From NCBI GenBank assembly GCA_964454255.1, contig CAYVSY010000026.1, forward strand, positions 1-14,027: a stretch of 14,027 nucleotides of DNA, in the 5' to 3' direction. This stretch comes from CAYVSY01 sp964454255 (lineage in GTDB: Bacteria > Bacillota_I > Bacilli_A > RF39 > UBA660). Made by a program: the position numbers and the translations under genes. Positions 5,549-13,511 of this stretch are shown in pieces (the first letter of the stretch is position 1; each line of letters opens with the position of its first letter). The notes under the pieces were generated by a model that ran no database searches, was not told the origin of the DNA, and saw nothing but the letters and a program-made list of their open reading frames with translations.

Positions 5549-7629
5549 ATATATTTAATTTCTAATGAAACAATATTTTTTAATAATGTTTTTTCTTCCT
5601 TGGATTGATATATAATTTTTCCTTTTTGTGTTTCATCATAATTATCATCTGTTTTTTTTATTTCAGTCATAATAGGAGAGGATATGGTAATTTTATATTT
5701 AGTTAAATTTTTATACCAAGTATTAAATTCATCAATTGTTTTATTGATAAAGTTGGGCATTAAACATTTAGTATTTTTATTATTTTCTTCTATACTACAA
5801 TCTACATAAGTAATAGTCGTTGTTTCTTTCTTAGCTATTGTGATAGTAATAGTGTTATTTTTTATACTATCTAATCTATATCCATAAGGATAACTTTGTT
5901 TAATAATTTGATTATTTTCATATTTAGAACTATTTTCATATTCATAATTAATTTTAAAATTAAATTTTTTAGCCCATGCATCTACTTCTGTTTTAGTTGA
6001 TTTAGTCCAATCAGGTAATACATTAATATAATCTTCTACTTTATATTTAGCTGTTCCAATTATTTCTTCAGTCCAATTATTATTTATAGAAAAGGTAAAT
6101 TCTTTTATTAATTGTGGCTTTTCAATATTTAAGTTTAATTTCATTGCGTTTATAATATCTCTTAGACTACCGCGATAATATATATAATTATATAATGGTA
6201 ATTTTAAGGTATCATCATATATATATTGATCATAACCAGTGAGATATAATTTTTGAATAGAAAATGTTTCAGTAGATGTATTGTTTATCAATATTTTTTT
6301 TAAAACATTATATAATGATAATATTTGATTAGTTGTAATATTGGTATCCATATTTTTACTAGTGGCATCTAAAACATTATATATAGTGTCTAAATTTCTA
6401 ATTTCTTTAGTTTTATTTAAAATACTTTTAATAATTAATAATTGATTTTGACCTCTAATAGTATCACTAACATTATTACCAATATATTTTTTTCCGCAGT
6501 ATTGTTTCATATAGGCTGTTTCTTTACGATGTCTAGCTAAAGCTAAGACTTGTTGACCATTTAATGTTTGAATTCCTTTATCAACAAAGACAGTGTTTTT
6601 GCCCCATAAACGATTACTATCTTGTTCACAAAAATTATAAGGAACATCAATCGTTATACCGTCTAGTGCATTTACTAAAGCAACTAATCCTTTGAAATTA
6701 ATTTTGACATAATAATCGATGTTTATACCCATCCATTCTTGAATAGTCTCAATCATACAATTTTCGCCTTGCCAAGCCGCATGAGTTATTTTATTTTCAT
6801 ATTTATTTTTAAAACATGCTATTGGCACAAAGGTATCACGAGGGATTGATAAAAAGGTTGTGTTTAGTGTTTCTGGATTAAAAGTAATTAATGTTAAGGA
6901 ATCACCGTTAAATGATGTGACAGAACTTATATCATCAATTTCTGAATCGATACCCATTATTAATAAAGTAAAAGGTTTAGTAATTGATTCAGTGGAAGTT
7001 TCTTTACTAGTATTTTTATATTCTTTATTTTGACTATAAATGATTTTAGTATCATTATTTATATTTTCAAAATGAGGTAGAGAACTATACATTGTTTTAT
7101 ATGTAGTAGGTAAGAAAGCTAAATCTATTTTTTTATCATATAAATCAGTTAACATATCAATATAATTTTCATATTTAACTAATTCAATATTATTTAGTTT
7201 TTTCTCTTTTATAATTATATTAGGTATAATATAGCCATCAGGACTTGTTTGAACAGTAATAATTCCAATTTTCTCATTATTTATATTATCTACTAAAATT
7301 GAATTGTTTGATAATGATACAATACTACTTGAATAAGTTATCATTTCTTTGTTTAAATTATTTAAAGAATTATATATTTTATTTATATTTAATCCAATAA
7401 ATAAATTTATTAGCGAAATAATAATAAGTATTATTAAATATATTTTTCGTTTTTTTTTTTTAATTAAAGTATTTCTTATTAATAGTATATTTAATCCAAT
7501 AATAATGAAAATAAAGATATATCTAATTATATTTTCAATATCATTCAATATATATATGTTATATATTAAATAAAAACTTGTGAATAGATATATTAAAGGA
7601 ATTAAAATTTTTTTTATGCATTTTTTCAT
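5524..7629 (-). CDS. LCP (LytR-CpsA-Psr) family protein with binding-protein-like and PASTA-like domains
   Basis: LCP proteins transfer undecaprenyl-linked glycopolymers (teichoic acids, capsule) to peptidoglycan outside the membrane. The 701-aa product has three N-terminal membrane segments (about 9-28, 34-56, 62-84). An extracellular part of about 130 residues follows, containing KIDLAFLPTTYKTM, which looks like a lobe of a solute-binding-like domain. The LCP core is at about 219-410: TLLIMGID, SFNGDSLTLITFNPE, LSIPRDTFV (R264, D265), NALDGITIDVPYNF and LARHRKE (R366, R368). These are the expected lipid-pyrophosphate-binding residues. The C-terminus has two PASTA-like repeats (about 530-605 and 612-695), the second with CLMPNFINKTIDEFNTW. 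Most LCP proteins are shorter and lack such tails. GGAG at 7640-7637 precedes ATG 7629. It is divergent from the glucosaminidase gene and convergent with the surface-protein gene. LCP identity is firm; the flanking-domain assignments are inference. Confidence 0.9.
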   Translation of the reverse strand: MKKCIKKILIPLIYLFTSFYLIYNIYILNDIENIIRYIFIFIIIGLNILLIRNTLIKKKKRKIYLIILIIISLINLFIGLNINKIYNSLNNLNKEMITYSSSIVSLSNNSILVDNINNEKIGIITVQTSPDGYIIPNIIIKEKKLNNIELVKYENYIDMLTDLYDKKIDLAFLPTTYKTMYSSLPHFENINNDTKIIYSQNKEYKNTSKETSTESITKPFTLLIMGIDSEIDDISSVTSFNGDSLTLITFNPETLNTTFLSIPRDTFVPIACFKNKYENKITHAAWQGENCMIETIQEWMGINIDYYVKINFKGLVALVNALDGITIDVPYNFCEQDSNRLWGKNTVFVDKGIQTLNGQQVLALARHRKETAYMKQYCGKKYIGNNVSDTIRGQNQLLIIKSILNKTKEIRNLDTIYNVLDATSKNMDTNITTNQILSLYNVLKKILINNTSTETFSIQKLYLTGYDQYIYDDTLKLPLYNYIYYRGSLRDIINAMKLNLNIEKPQLIKEFTFSINNNWTEEIIGTAKYKVEDYINVLPDWTKSTKTEVDAWAKKFNFKINYEYENSSKYENNQIIKQSYPYGYRLDSIKNNTITITIAKKETTTITYVDCSIEENNKNTKCLMPNFINKTIDEFNTWYKNLTKYKITISSPIMTEIKKTDDNYDETQKGKIIYQSKEEKTLLKNIVSLEIKYIKKEDPIE

Positions 7630-7649
7630 AAGTCATCTCCATAGTCCTA

Positions 7650-7678
7650 ATTATAACTTATTATTTGTATTCTTTCAA
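7650..7678 (-). promoter_or_regulatory. Sigma-A promoter of the LCP gene
   Basis: On the minus strand TTGAAA (7678-7673), a 17-base spacer and a perfect TATAAT (7655-7650). Initiation near 7643 would leave a leader of about 14 bases holding the GGAG ribosome site. Confidence 0.65.
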
Positions 7679-7714
7679 TATTAATACTTTTAGATAATTT
7701 TATTTAAAAAAGTG

Positions 7715-7755
7715 TCAAACAATACAAAAATATGGAAAAAACGGTCCATGTTTGA
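7715..7755. repeat. Nested inverted repeats over the glucosaminidase promoter
   Basis: TCAAACA (7715-7721) is the perfect complement of TGTTTGA (7749-7755). Nested inside, ATGGA (7732-7736) matches TCCAT (7745-7749). The right arms fill the spacer up to the -10 hexamer and the inner left arm overlaps the -35. That is a position where a repressor or activator could act. A/T-rich DNA yields such repeats by chance, so this is only a candidate operator. Confidence 0.3.
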
Positions 7756-7761
7756 TATAAT
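7733..7761 (+). promoter_or_regulatory. Promoter of the glucosaminidase-cohesin operon
   Basis: TGGAAA (7733-7738), 17 bases, then a perfect TATAAT (7756-7761) with a TGA extension (7753-7755). Initiation near 7768 precedes GAGGTGG (7772-7778) and ATG 7783. The -35 is weak (4 of 6), which fits a regulated or extended -10 promoter. Confidence 0.6.
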
Positions 7762-7782
7762 TATTATGATAGAGGTGGTATT

Positions 7783-10700
7783 ATGAATAAAAAATATTTT
7801 AATATTGTATTTTCTTTTGTAATGCTCACTATTTTACTAAGTTGTAAAAATGTTTTTTCGTTAACGGCTATTATTAAAACTAATGATGCTTTAAATGTTA
7901 GAAGTGGTCCTGGTTCTAATTTTAGTATTGTAGGTGCTTTATCTAACGGGACAGAGGTTTCTGTTATAAATGATAATGTTACGGGACAAACAGCTTGCAA
8001 AAAATGGTATCAAATTAAAATGCCTGATAGTGGTTCAACTAATGCTTATGTTTGTAGTAATTATGCTTTGATTTATTATGATAATAGTTGTGATGATGTA
8101 ACTGATCCTTATCAATTAGAATTATGTAATAAAGGGTTTTATAAAAGTTATTTACCATTTTTAAGTGATTTACATAATAAATATCCTAATTGGTTATTTG
8201 AACCAATTAAAACAGGCTTAAAATTTTCGGATGTTCTTGATAATGAAGATATTGGTAGTAAAAGTTTAATATGGTATGATTCTCCAGAAGGGTATCGTTC
8301 AACTGAATCGGGAACTTATGACTATTTAACTGATCAATTTTTTCGCGATAAAAAAGAAACAGAATGGTATCGAGCCAATAGAGAAACAATTGCTTATTAT
8401 TTAGATTCAAGAAATTTTTTGAATGAAAAAAGGATTTGGCAATTTGAGAGATTAAATTATAGTTCATCTTATCATACTAAAAACATTATTATTAATATGT
8501 TAGGAAAATCATTTATGCCAAATTTATATGAAACATATATTAATAGTATTAAAACAAAAGAAAATTCTACGACTATTATTTCTGAAATTGTTAATGATAA
8601 TTTATCTAATATGAAAGATGAAGACATTAATATAGTTAGTAGTGATTACGCTAATGCTTTTTTGAAAGCAGCTATGAAAAATGATATTAGTCCAGTTCAA
8701 ATGATAAGTCGAATGATTCAAGAAGTTGGTCTTAATGGTGGAACAGCTACTAATGGAAATGAATGGACTCATAATGGTATTACAGCTAGTGGTTATTATA
8801 ATTTCTTTAATATTGGTGCATCTGGTTCAACAACTCCTGCTTTAGATGGTTTAGTATGTGCTTATGGTGGAATTAACGGAACAGATACTAGTTATTTTAA
8901 GCCATGGAATAGTCCATATAAAGCTATCATTGGGGGATCTATGTTTTTATCCGATGGATATTTATCAAGAGGACAATACACTTCATATTTTCAAAAATGG
9001 GATGTTTCACCTACATCAACGACAATATATACTCATCAATATATGCAAAATATAGCGGCACCTTATAGTGAATCATCTAAATCATGGACAGCTTATAACG
9101 ATGCTGGATTATTAAATAGTTCTTTTGTTTTTGCAATTCCAGTATATAATGAAATGAATTCTAGCAATTATTCATTACCTAATCCAGGTAATCCTAATAA
9201 TTGGTTAAAATATATTAAAATTGATGATGTTAATTTAGATGATTTTAATAATGAAGTTAACGAATATACAATAAGCATTCCTTCTAATAAAACATCTTTA
9301 ACTATAACAACAGAAACAATTAATTCAAATGCTTCAACAAGTGGATTTGGTTTAATAACGGGTATTAATAACAATGTTGGCGAAATAAAAACTTTAAATT
9401 TTAAAGTAACAGCACAAAATGGTGATGTTAAAACATTTAAAATTAATATTAAAAAACATTATGTTGCGACTGATATTAATTGTTTAGATTTAACATATAA
9501 TGGTTCAGAACAAACATTAACTAATATGAGTAATGGTGTTTCTATTTCTAATAATTTAAGAACAAATGTTGGAAGCCAAAATGTTCAAATTAATACAGAT
9601 ACTAATTATAAATTTAGTGATGGAACAACTTCAAAATCATTATCATGTTCAATTAAAAAAAATAATATTAGTGTTACTAAAGTAAATTATAGTGGTAATT
9701 ATGATGGATTGGAAAAAACATTTAATTTAATAACTAATCCTAATAAAAACATTTCAATTTATTATAGTGAAGAAATATTAACTTCAGATAATTATTTAAG
9801 TGGTTCTACTATAAAACCAACTAAAATTAATGCTGGGACAACAACTATTTATTATTATATAAAAGATAATAGTGGTAATTATAATGATTATGCTTCAAAT
9901 GAAAAAGACGATAATGCAATAATTAAGATAGATAAATTGAGTATTGATATTCCAAATAATTCTCTTTGTATTGATAGAACATATAATGGAACTTCTTGGA
10001 CATTGATTGATATTCCTGATTCTAGTGGCTGGACATTAGATAAAAACATAGGAACTTTAGCTGGTAATTATGAATTAATGTCTAATGTTGATCAAAATCA
10101 TATTTGGAATGATGGGACATTAACTACAAAAAAAATAATTTGTTCTATCAAAAAACAAGATCCAGTTAAGATTATGAGTTCAACTAGTGGATCGGTTGTG
10201 GTTGGAGGAAAAACAACTTTAATGGTTAAAGCCAATGTTGATGGAGTGTGGAATATAACCGATAATTCAGGTAAAATAAAATTGACCGTTTCCACAACGG
10301 GAGAAATTAAAGCTAATGAAGAAGTTAATGTTAATATAGAAGGTTTATTTTTTGGATCAACGCAATTAGATTTATTGTTTATTCCAAAAGAAAGTAGTAA
10401 TTATAATAATATTAATACAACATATAGTTTAATTATTTATAATATTGGGGATGTTCCTACTATTAATGATGTTATGGATAATATTGATATTTCATATAAT
10501 AATGATTTTACTTATGGGATAAATAGAGGGACAATAACTAATGAAATAATTCAAATGGTTAATTCTTATTCAAATAAAGTATTGGCTGTTTTAAAAGATA
10601 AAAATAATAATGTTAAGGTAAATAAAATTATTGCGACTGGTGATAAACTAGTGATTGATAATGGTCTTGAAAGTAAATCATATGATATTATTATAAAAGG

Positions 10701-10887
10701 TGATAGTTCTGGTGATGGTGATATTTCCATATTAGATTTATTATCTATTCAAAAAAAATTATTAAATGTTACTGATTTAACGGGAGCTTATTTTAAAGCT
10801 GGTGATATTGATGAAGACGGCGAAATTACAATTCTTGATTTGTTGAAAATTCAAAAGCACATTCTTGGAATTATAGATATTAGTTAG
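7783..10887 (+). CDS. Secreted SH3b/beta-N-acetylglucosaminidase with C-terminal dockerin
   Basis: This is a peptidoglycan hydrolase expected to cut the glycan chain at GlcNAc. The 1034-aa product has a signal peptide (hydrophobic 8-20). A bacterial SH3 domain follows at about 27-100 (ALNVRSGPGSNFSIVG), then an accessory region (about 110-255; YKSYLPFLSDLHNKYPNWLFE, YYLDSRNFLNE). The glucosaminidase domain (about 285-455) has SRMIQEVG with the likely catalytic E314, plus GYYNFFNIGASG. Next is a cadherin-like beta-sandwich (about 465-560), three repeats rich in YNGT/YDG-like motifs (about 560-795) and an Ig-like segment. It ends in a two-repeat dockerin (973-1034): calcium-loop residues D974, S976, D978, D985 and D1008, D1010, D1012, D1019, each followed by a helix (LLSIQKKLL, LLKIQKHIL). 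LLSC at 18-21 resembles a weak lipobox, while VFS/LT at 26/27 is a possible SPase I site. The cohesin-like gene follows 11 bases later, making a natural partner. Confidence 0.9.
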   Translation: MNKKYFNIVFSFVMLTILLSCKNVFSLTAIIKTNDALNVRSGPGSNFSIVGALSNGTEVSVINDNVTGQTACKKWYQIKMPDSGSTNAYVCSNYALIYYDNSCDDVTDPYQLELCNKGFYKSYLPFLSDLHNKYPNWLFEPIKTGLKFSDVLDNEDIGSKSLIWYDSPEGYRSTESGTYDYLTDQFFRDKKETEWYRANRETIAYYLDSRNFLNEKRIWQFERLNYSSSYHTKNIIINMLGKSFMPNLYETYINSIKTKENSTTIISEIVNDNLSNMKDEDINIVSSDYANAFLKAAMKNDISPVQMISRMIQEVGLNGGTATNGNEWTHNGITASGYYNFFNIGASGSTTPALDGLVCAYGGINGTDTSYFKPWNSPYKAIIGGSMFLSDGYLSRGQYTSYFQKWDVSPTSTTIYTHQYMQNIAAPYSESSKSWTAYNDAGLLNSSFVFAIPVYNEMNSSNYSLPNPGNPNNWLKYIKIDDVNLDDFNNEVNEYTISIPSNKTSLTITTETINSNASTSGFGLITGINNNVGEIKTLNFKVTAQNGDVKTFKINIKKHYVATDINCLDLTYNGSEQTLTNMSNGVSISNNLRTNVGSQNVQINTDTNYKFSDGTTSKSLSCSIKKNNISVTKVNYSGNYDGLEKTFNLITNPNKNISIYYSEEILTSDNYLSGSTIKPTKINAGTTTIYYYIKDNSGNYNDYASNEKDDNAIIKIDKLSIDIPNNSLCIDRTYNGTSWTLIDIPDSSGWTLDKNIGTLAGNYELMSNVDQNHIWNDGTLTTKKIICSIKKQDPVKIMSSTSGSVVVGGKTTLMVKANVDGVWNITDNSGKIKLTVSTTGEIKANEEVNVNIEGLFFGSTQLDLLFIPKESSNYNNINTTYSLIIYNIGDVPTINDVMDNIDISYNNDFTYGINRGTITNEIIQMVNSYSNKVLAVLKDKNNNVKVNKIIATGDKLVIDNGLESKSYDIIIKGDSSGDGDISILDLLSIQKKLLNVTDLTGAYFKAGDIDEDGEITILDLLKIQKHILGIIDIS

Positions 10888-10898
10888 GAGGTATAAAA

Positions 10899-12194
10899 AT
10901 GAAAAAAATTAAATATTTATTTTTATTATTTTTATTAATTTTATTTCCATTAAAAGTTAATGCATCTAATGCTACAATTAGCGTTTCTTCATCTTCTAAA
11001 AATGTAGTGGTTGGGAATACTTTTACGGTAACGGTTAAAATCACATCAAGTGCTTCAATTGGAGCGTGGCAATTTGATTTAAAACATGATTCTAGTTATT
11101 GGACAGTTACAAGTGGTTCGGAAAATCTTCATGTAGCTGATTCAACCAAATCTACTAGTAGTCAAAAAACGGTTACTTATACTTATACTTTTAAAGTTAA
11201 AAAAAGTGGAACTTCATCAATAACGGTCGCTAATTATAGAGTGGCAGATTTTACTACTAACGATTATATGAATGTTAGTAGTAATCCTAATAGTATTACT
11301 GTAAAAGCAATTACGCAAGCTGAATTGAAGGCTACCTATTCTAAAAATAATTATTTATCTAGTTTAAGTGTTGACAATAAAATATTATCACCTGAATTTA
11401 ATGCTGATACATTAGAATATTCAATTGATTGTGAACCAAATACAACCAAAATAAATATAACTGGTGTTGTTTCTGATAAAAATGCCAGCGTTGATGGATT
11501 GGGAGAAAAAGAAGTAACTGATGGATTAAATAAATTTTTAATTAGAGTCACATCTCAATCAGGTGATATAAGAACGTATACATTAAATGTTAATGTTAAA
11601 GAATTTGATCCAATAATAGTTCAAGTTGATAATAAAAACATGACAATTGTTAGAAAAAAAGGATTAATTGAAATACCTAATAATTATGTTGAAAAAATAA
11701 TTTTAATTAATAACCAAGAAATAACTGGTTGTGAAAGTGAAATAACTAAATTAACGCTTGTTCCATTAAAAAATGAAGAAGGAACTATTTCCTGGTATGT
11801 ATATAATGATGAAAAATATAGTTTATATAAAGAAGTTAATTTTTCAAATATGAAACTATATTTATTAGCGTTAAATCAAACTGATATTCCTAAAGATTAT
11901 ATTAAAAAAACAATAACAATTGATGATATATCTTTTGATATATATAAACTTAATAATAATAGTTCATATGGATTATTATATGGAATGAATGTTTTAACTG
12001 GCGAAAAAAATAAGTATTCTTTTGATGAAAAAGAAAATACTGTTCAAAGATATAATGATGAAGAAATTCTTCATTTAAATAAAGAAAAGAATACATTAAT
12101 ATTAATAATTATCGGAATATTAGTTATTAATATAATTAGTATTATCATAGTATTTATTATTCAAAATAGAAAAAAAGTAAGGAAATCTACTTAA
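10899..12194 (+). CDS. Membrane-anchored cohesin-like protein with cadherin-like beta-sandwich domain
   Basis: The 431-aa product has a signal peptide (cleavage likely after VNA, residue 22). A cohesin-like domain spans about 23-138, with VVVGNTFTVTVKITSSASIG, GAWQFDLKHDSSYW, TYTYTFKVKKSGTSSITVAN and a closing ITVK strand. A cadherin-like beta-sandwich follows at about 150-233 (YLSSLSVDNKILSPEFNADT, LEYSID, VTSQSGDIRTYTLNVN), the same module type as in the upstream hydrolase. Residues 234-395 show no family I recognise. A C-terminal membrane helix (about 400-421) ends in the basic tail RKKVRKST, so the bulk is outside. There is no LPxTG motif. AGGAGG (10886-10891) overlaps the stop codon of the glucosaminidase gene, so the two are translated from one message. 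I infer that the cohesin domain binds the dockerin of its neighbour and holds the hydrolase at the membrane surface. The cohesin assignment rests on fold-like motifs and partner context. Confidence 0.75.
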   Translation: MKKIKYLFLLFLLILFPLKVNASNATISVSSSSKNVVVGNTFTVTVKITSSASIGAWQFDLKHDSSYWTVTSGSENLHVADSTKSTSSQKTVTYTYTFKVKKSGTSSITVANYRVADFTTNDYMNVSSNPNSITVKAITQAELKATYSKNNYLSSLSVDNKILSPEFNADTLEYSIDCEPNTTKINITGVVSDKNASVDGLGEKEVTDGLNKFLIRVTSQSGDIRTYTLNVNVKEFDPIIVQVDNKNMTIVRKKGLIEIPNNYVEKIILINNQEITGCESEITKLTLVPLKNEEGTISWYVYNDEKYSLYKEVNFSNMKLYLLALNQTDIPKDYIKKTITIDDISFDIYKLNNNSSYGLLYGMNVLTGEKNKYSFDEKENTVQRYNDEEILHLNKEKNTLILIIIGILVINIISIIIVFIIQNRKKVRKST

Positions 12195-12221
12195 TATCTT
12201 TCTTTTTTTTTATTTTTTTAG

Positions 12222-12227
12222 TATAAT
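12222..12227 (+). promoter_or_regulatory. -10 element before ftsA
   Basis: A perfect TATAAT lies 30 bases before the ftsA start, preceded by a T-rich tract (12199-12219) with no good -35. The same T-tract follows a feeble AAGTA/TACTT hairpin (12175-12179 with 12188-12192) at the end of the cohesin-like gene. Read-through into ftsA is therefore possible. Confidence 0.4.
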
Positions 12228-12257
12228 ATGGTTATATGATATGAAAGGACGATGTAT

Positions 12258-13511
12258 ATGAAAAAAGTGTATACAAGTATTGATATAGGTAGTGATACTA
12301 TAAAAATAGTTGTAGGTGAGATGTTTAATAATAATATTAACATTTTGGCTTCTCGTGCTTGTCCTTCTAAAGGTATAAGAAAAGGGTTAGTAGTTGATGC
12401 TAATTTAGTTGTTAATTGTATAAAAGATGGAATAAAAGAAATAAATAACGATCTAGGTTTTGAAATCCATAAAGTTATTGTGAATATTCCGACATATAAT
12501 GCAAAGTTTTTATATGTTCAATCTAGTATTAATATTGAAACTGACGATAAAATTATTACTAGTTCTCATATATCAAGTTTAATTAAAAAAGCAGTTATTG
12601 GAAAGTTAGATAATGATTATGAATTAGTTACAGTTAACCCATTAGATTTTATATTAGATAATAAAAAAAATAATTCTAAAATTGTAGGAAAAAAAGCCAA
12701 TCATGTTGATATGAAGGCAATTATGATTTCTACCCCTAAAAAAAATATTTATTCAGTATTAGCCGTTATGGAAGGTGCTTTACTAGAAGTTGTGGATATT
12801 ACAGTAAATGGTATTTGTGATTATTATGAAACAAAAACCTTAGCTTTAGATAAAAAATTAGGAGCAGTTCTTAATTTAGGTCACGATGTCACAACTGTTT
12901 CTATAATTAATAAGGGTAAACTCATGAACACGGAAATGATTCAAATAGGTGGTAGAAATATTGAAAAAGATATTTGTAAAGTATTTGGTGTAAGTATTTT
13001 TGATGCTAGAACGATAAAAGAAAAGTTTGCGTTAGCTCACAAAAGATTTTCACAATTGATTGATACATATGAAGTTAAAAATACACATGATGAAAATATT
13101 AAGTTAAATCAATTAGAAGTTTCGGAAGTGGTAATGGCTAGATTAGAAGAAATATTAGATATGACAAAAAATCAAATATTTTCTTTGACTAAACAAGATA
13201 TTAATTATATAATTGTAACAGGTGGATTGACAGAAATGAAAGCTTTTAAATATTTAGTATATGAAATTTTTGGAAAAGATGCTATAATATTTAATGAAGA
13301 TATTTTAGGAGTTAGAGATAATAAATGGACAACTTCTTTAGGAATGATAAAATATTTAGATGATAGACTTGATATGAAGGGTGCTGAATATATTGGAATT
13401 TCAGAAGAGGAAATAGAAAAATTAATAACCCCTAAAAGTAAAAGAAAAGACACAAACAAATTTATTTCAAAAATATTTAATAATTTTATAAGTAATAAGG
13501 AGGATAAATGA
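12258..13511 (+). CDS. ftsA: Cell division protein FtsA
   Basis: FtsA is the actin-like ATPase that anchors FtsZ filaments to the membrane and recruits later division proteins. The 417-aa product shows the phosphate-1 motif IDIGSDTIKIVVGE (from residue 8), the 1C subdomain after KGIRKGLVVD, a phosphate-2 region LGAVLNLGHDVTTVSII (N206) and the adenosine motif IIVTGGLTEM. The C-terminal segment (NKFISKIFNNFISN) is amphipathic and fits the membrane-targeting helix. The phosphate-2 loop normally has Asp (DLG/DIGGG), but here the position is Asn (NLG), which is unusual. I chose ATG 12258 because AAAGGA (12244-12249) lies eight bases upstream; ATG 12252 is only two bases from it. The ftsZ start overlaps the TGA stop, so both genes are translationally coupled. 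The identity is secure from motifs, length and the ftsZ neighbour. Confidence 0.93.
   Translation: MKKVYTSIDIGSDTIKIVVGEMFNNNINILASRACPSKGIRKGLVVDANLVVNCIKDGIKEINNDLGFEIHKVIVNIPTYNAKFLYVQSSINIETDDKIITSSHISSLIKKAVIGKLDNDYELVTVNPLDFILDNKKNNSKIVGKKANHVDMKAIMISTPKKNIYSVLAVMEGALLEVVDITVNGICDYYETKTLALDKKLGAVLNLGHDVTTVSIINKGKLMNTEMIQIGGRNIEKDICKVFGVSIFDARTIKEKFALAHKRFSQLIDTYEVKNTHDENIKLNQLEVSEVVMARLEEILDMTKNQIFSLTKQDINYIIVTGGLTEMKAFKYLVYEIFGKDAIIFNEDILGVRDNKWTTSLGMIKYLDDRLDMKGAEYIGISEEEIEKLITPKSKRKDTNKFISKIFNNFISNKEDK

Noticed and set aside
7349..7573. Plus-strand frame of 74 codons with hydrophobic stretches
   Set aside because: It is the antisense shadow of the LCP membrane segments; A/T-rich transmembrane codons read as hydrophobic on both strands, and no ribosome site precedes it.
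8207..8467. Minus-strand frame of 86 codons
   Set aside because: It lies fully within the glucosaminidase gene, with no ribosome site or recognisable motif.
10899..12194. LPxTG sortase substrate
   Set aside because: The C-terminal helix and basic tail are present, but no LPxTG-like motif precedes them, so it is a simple membrane anchor.
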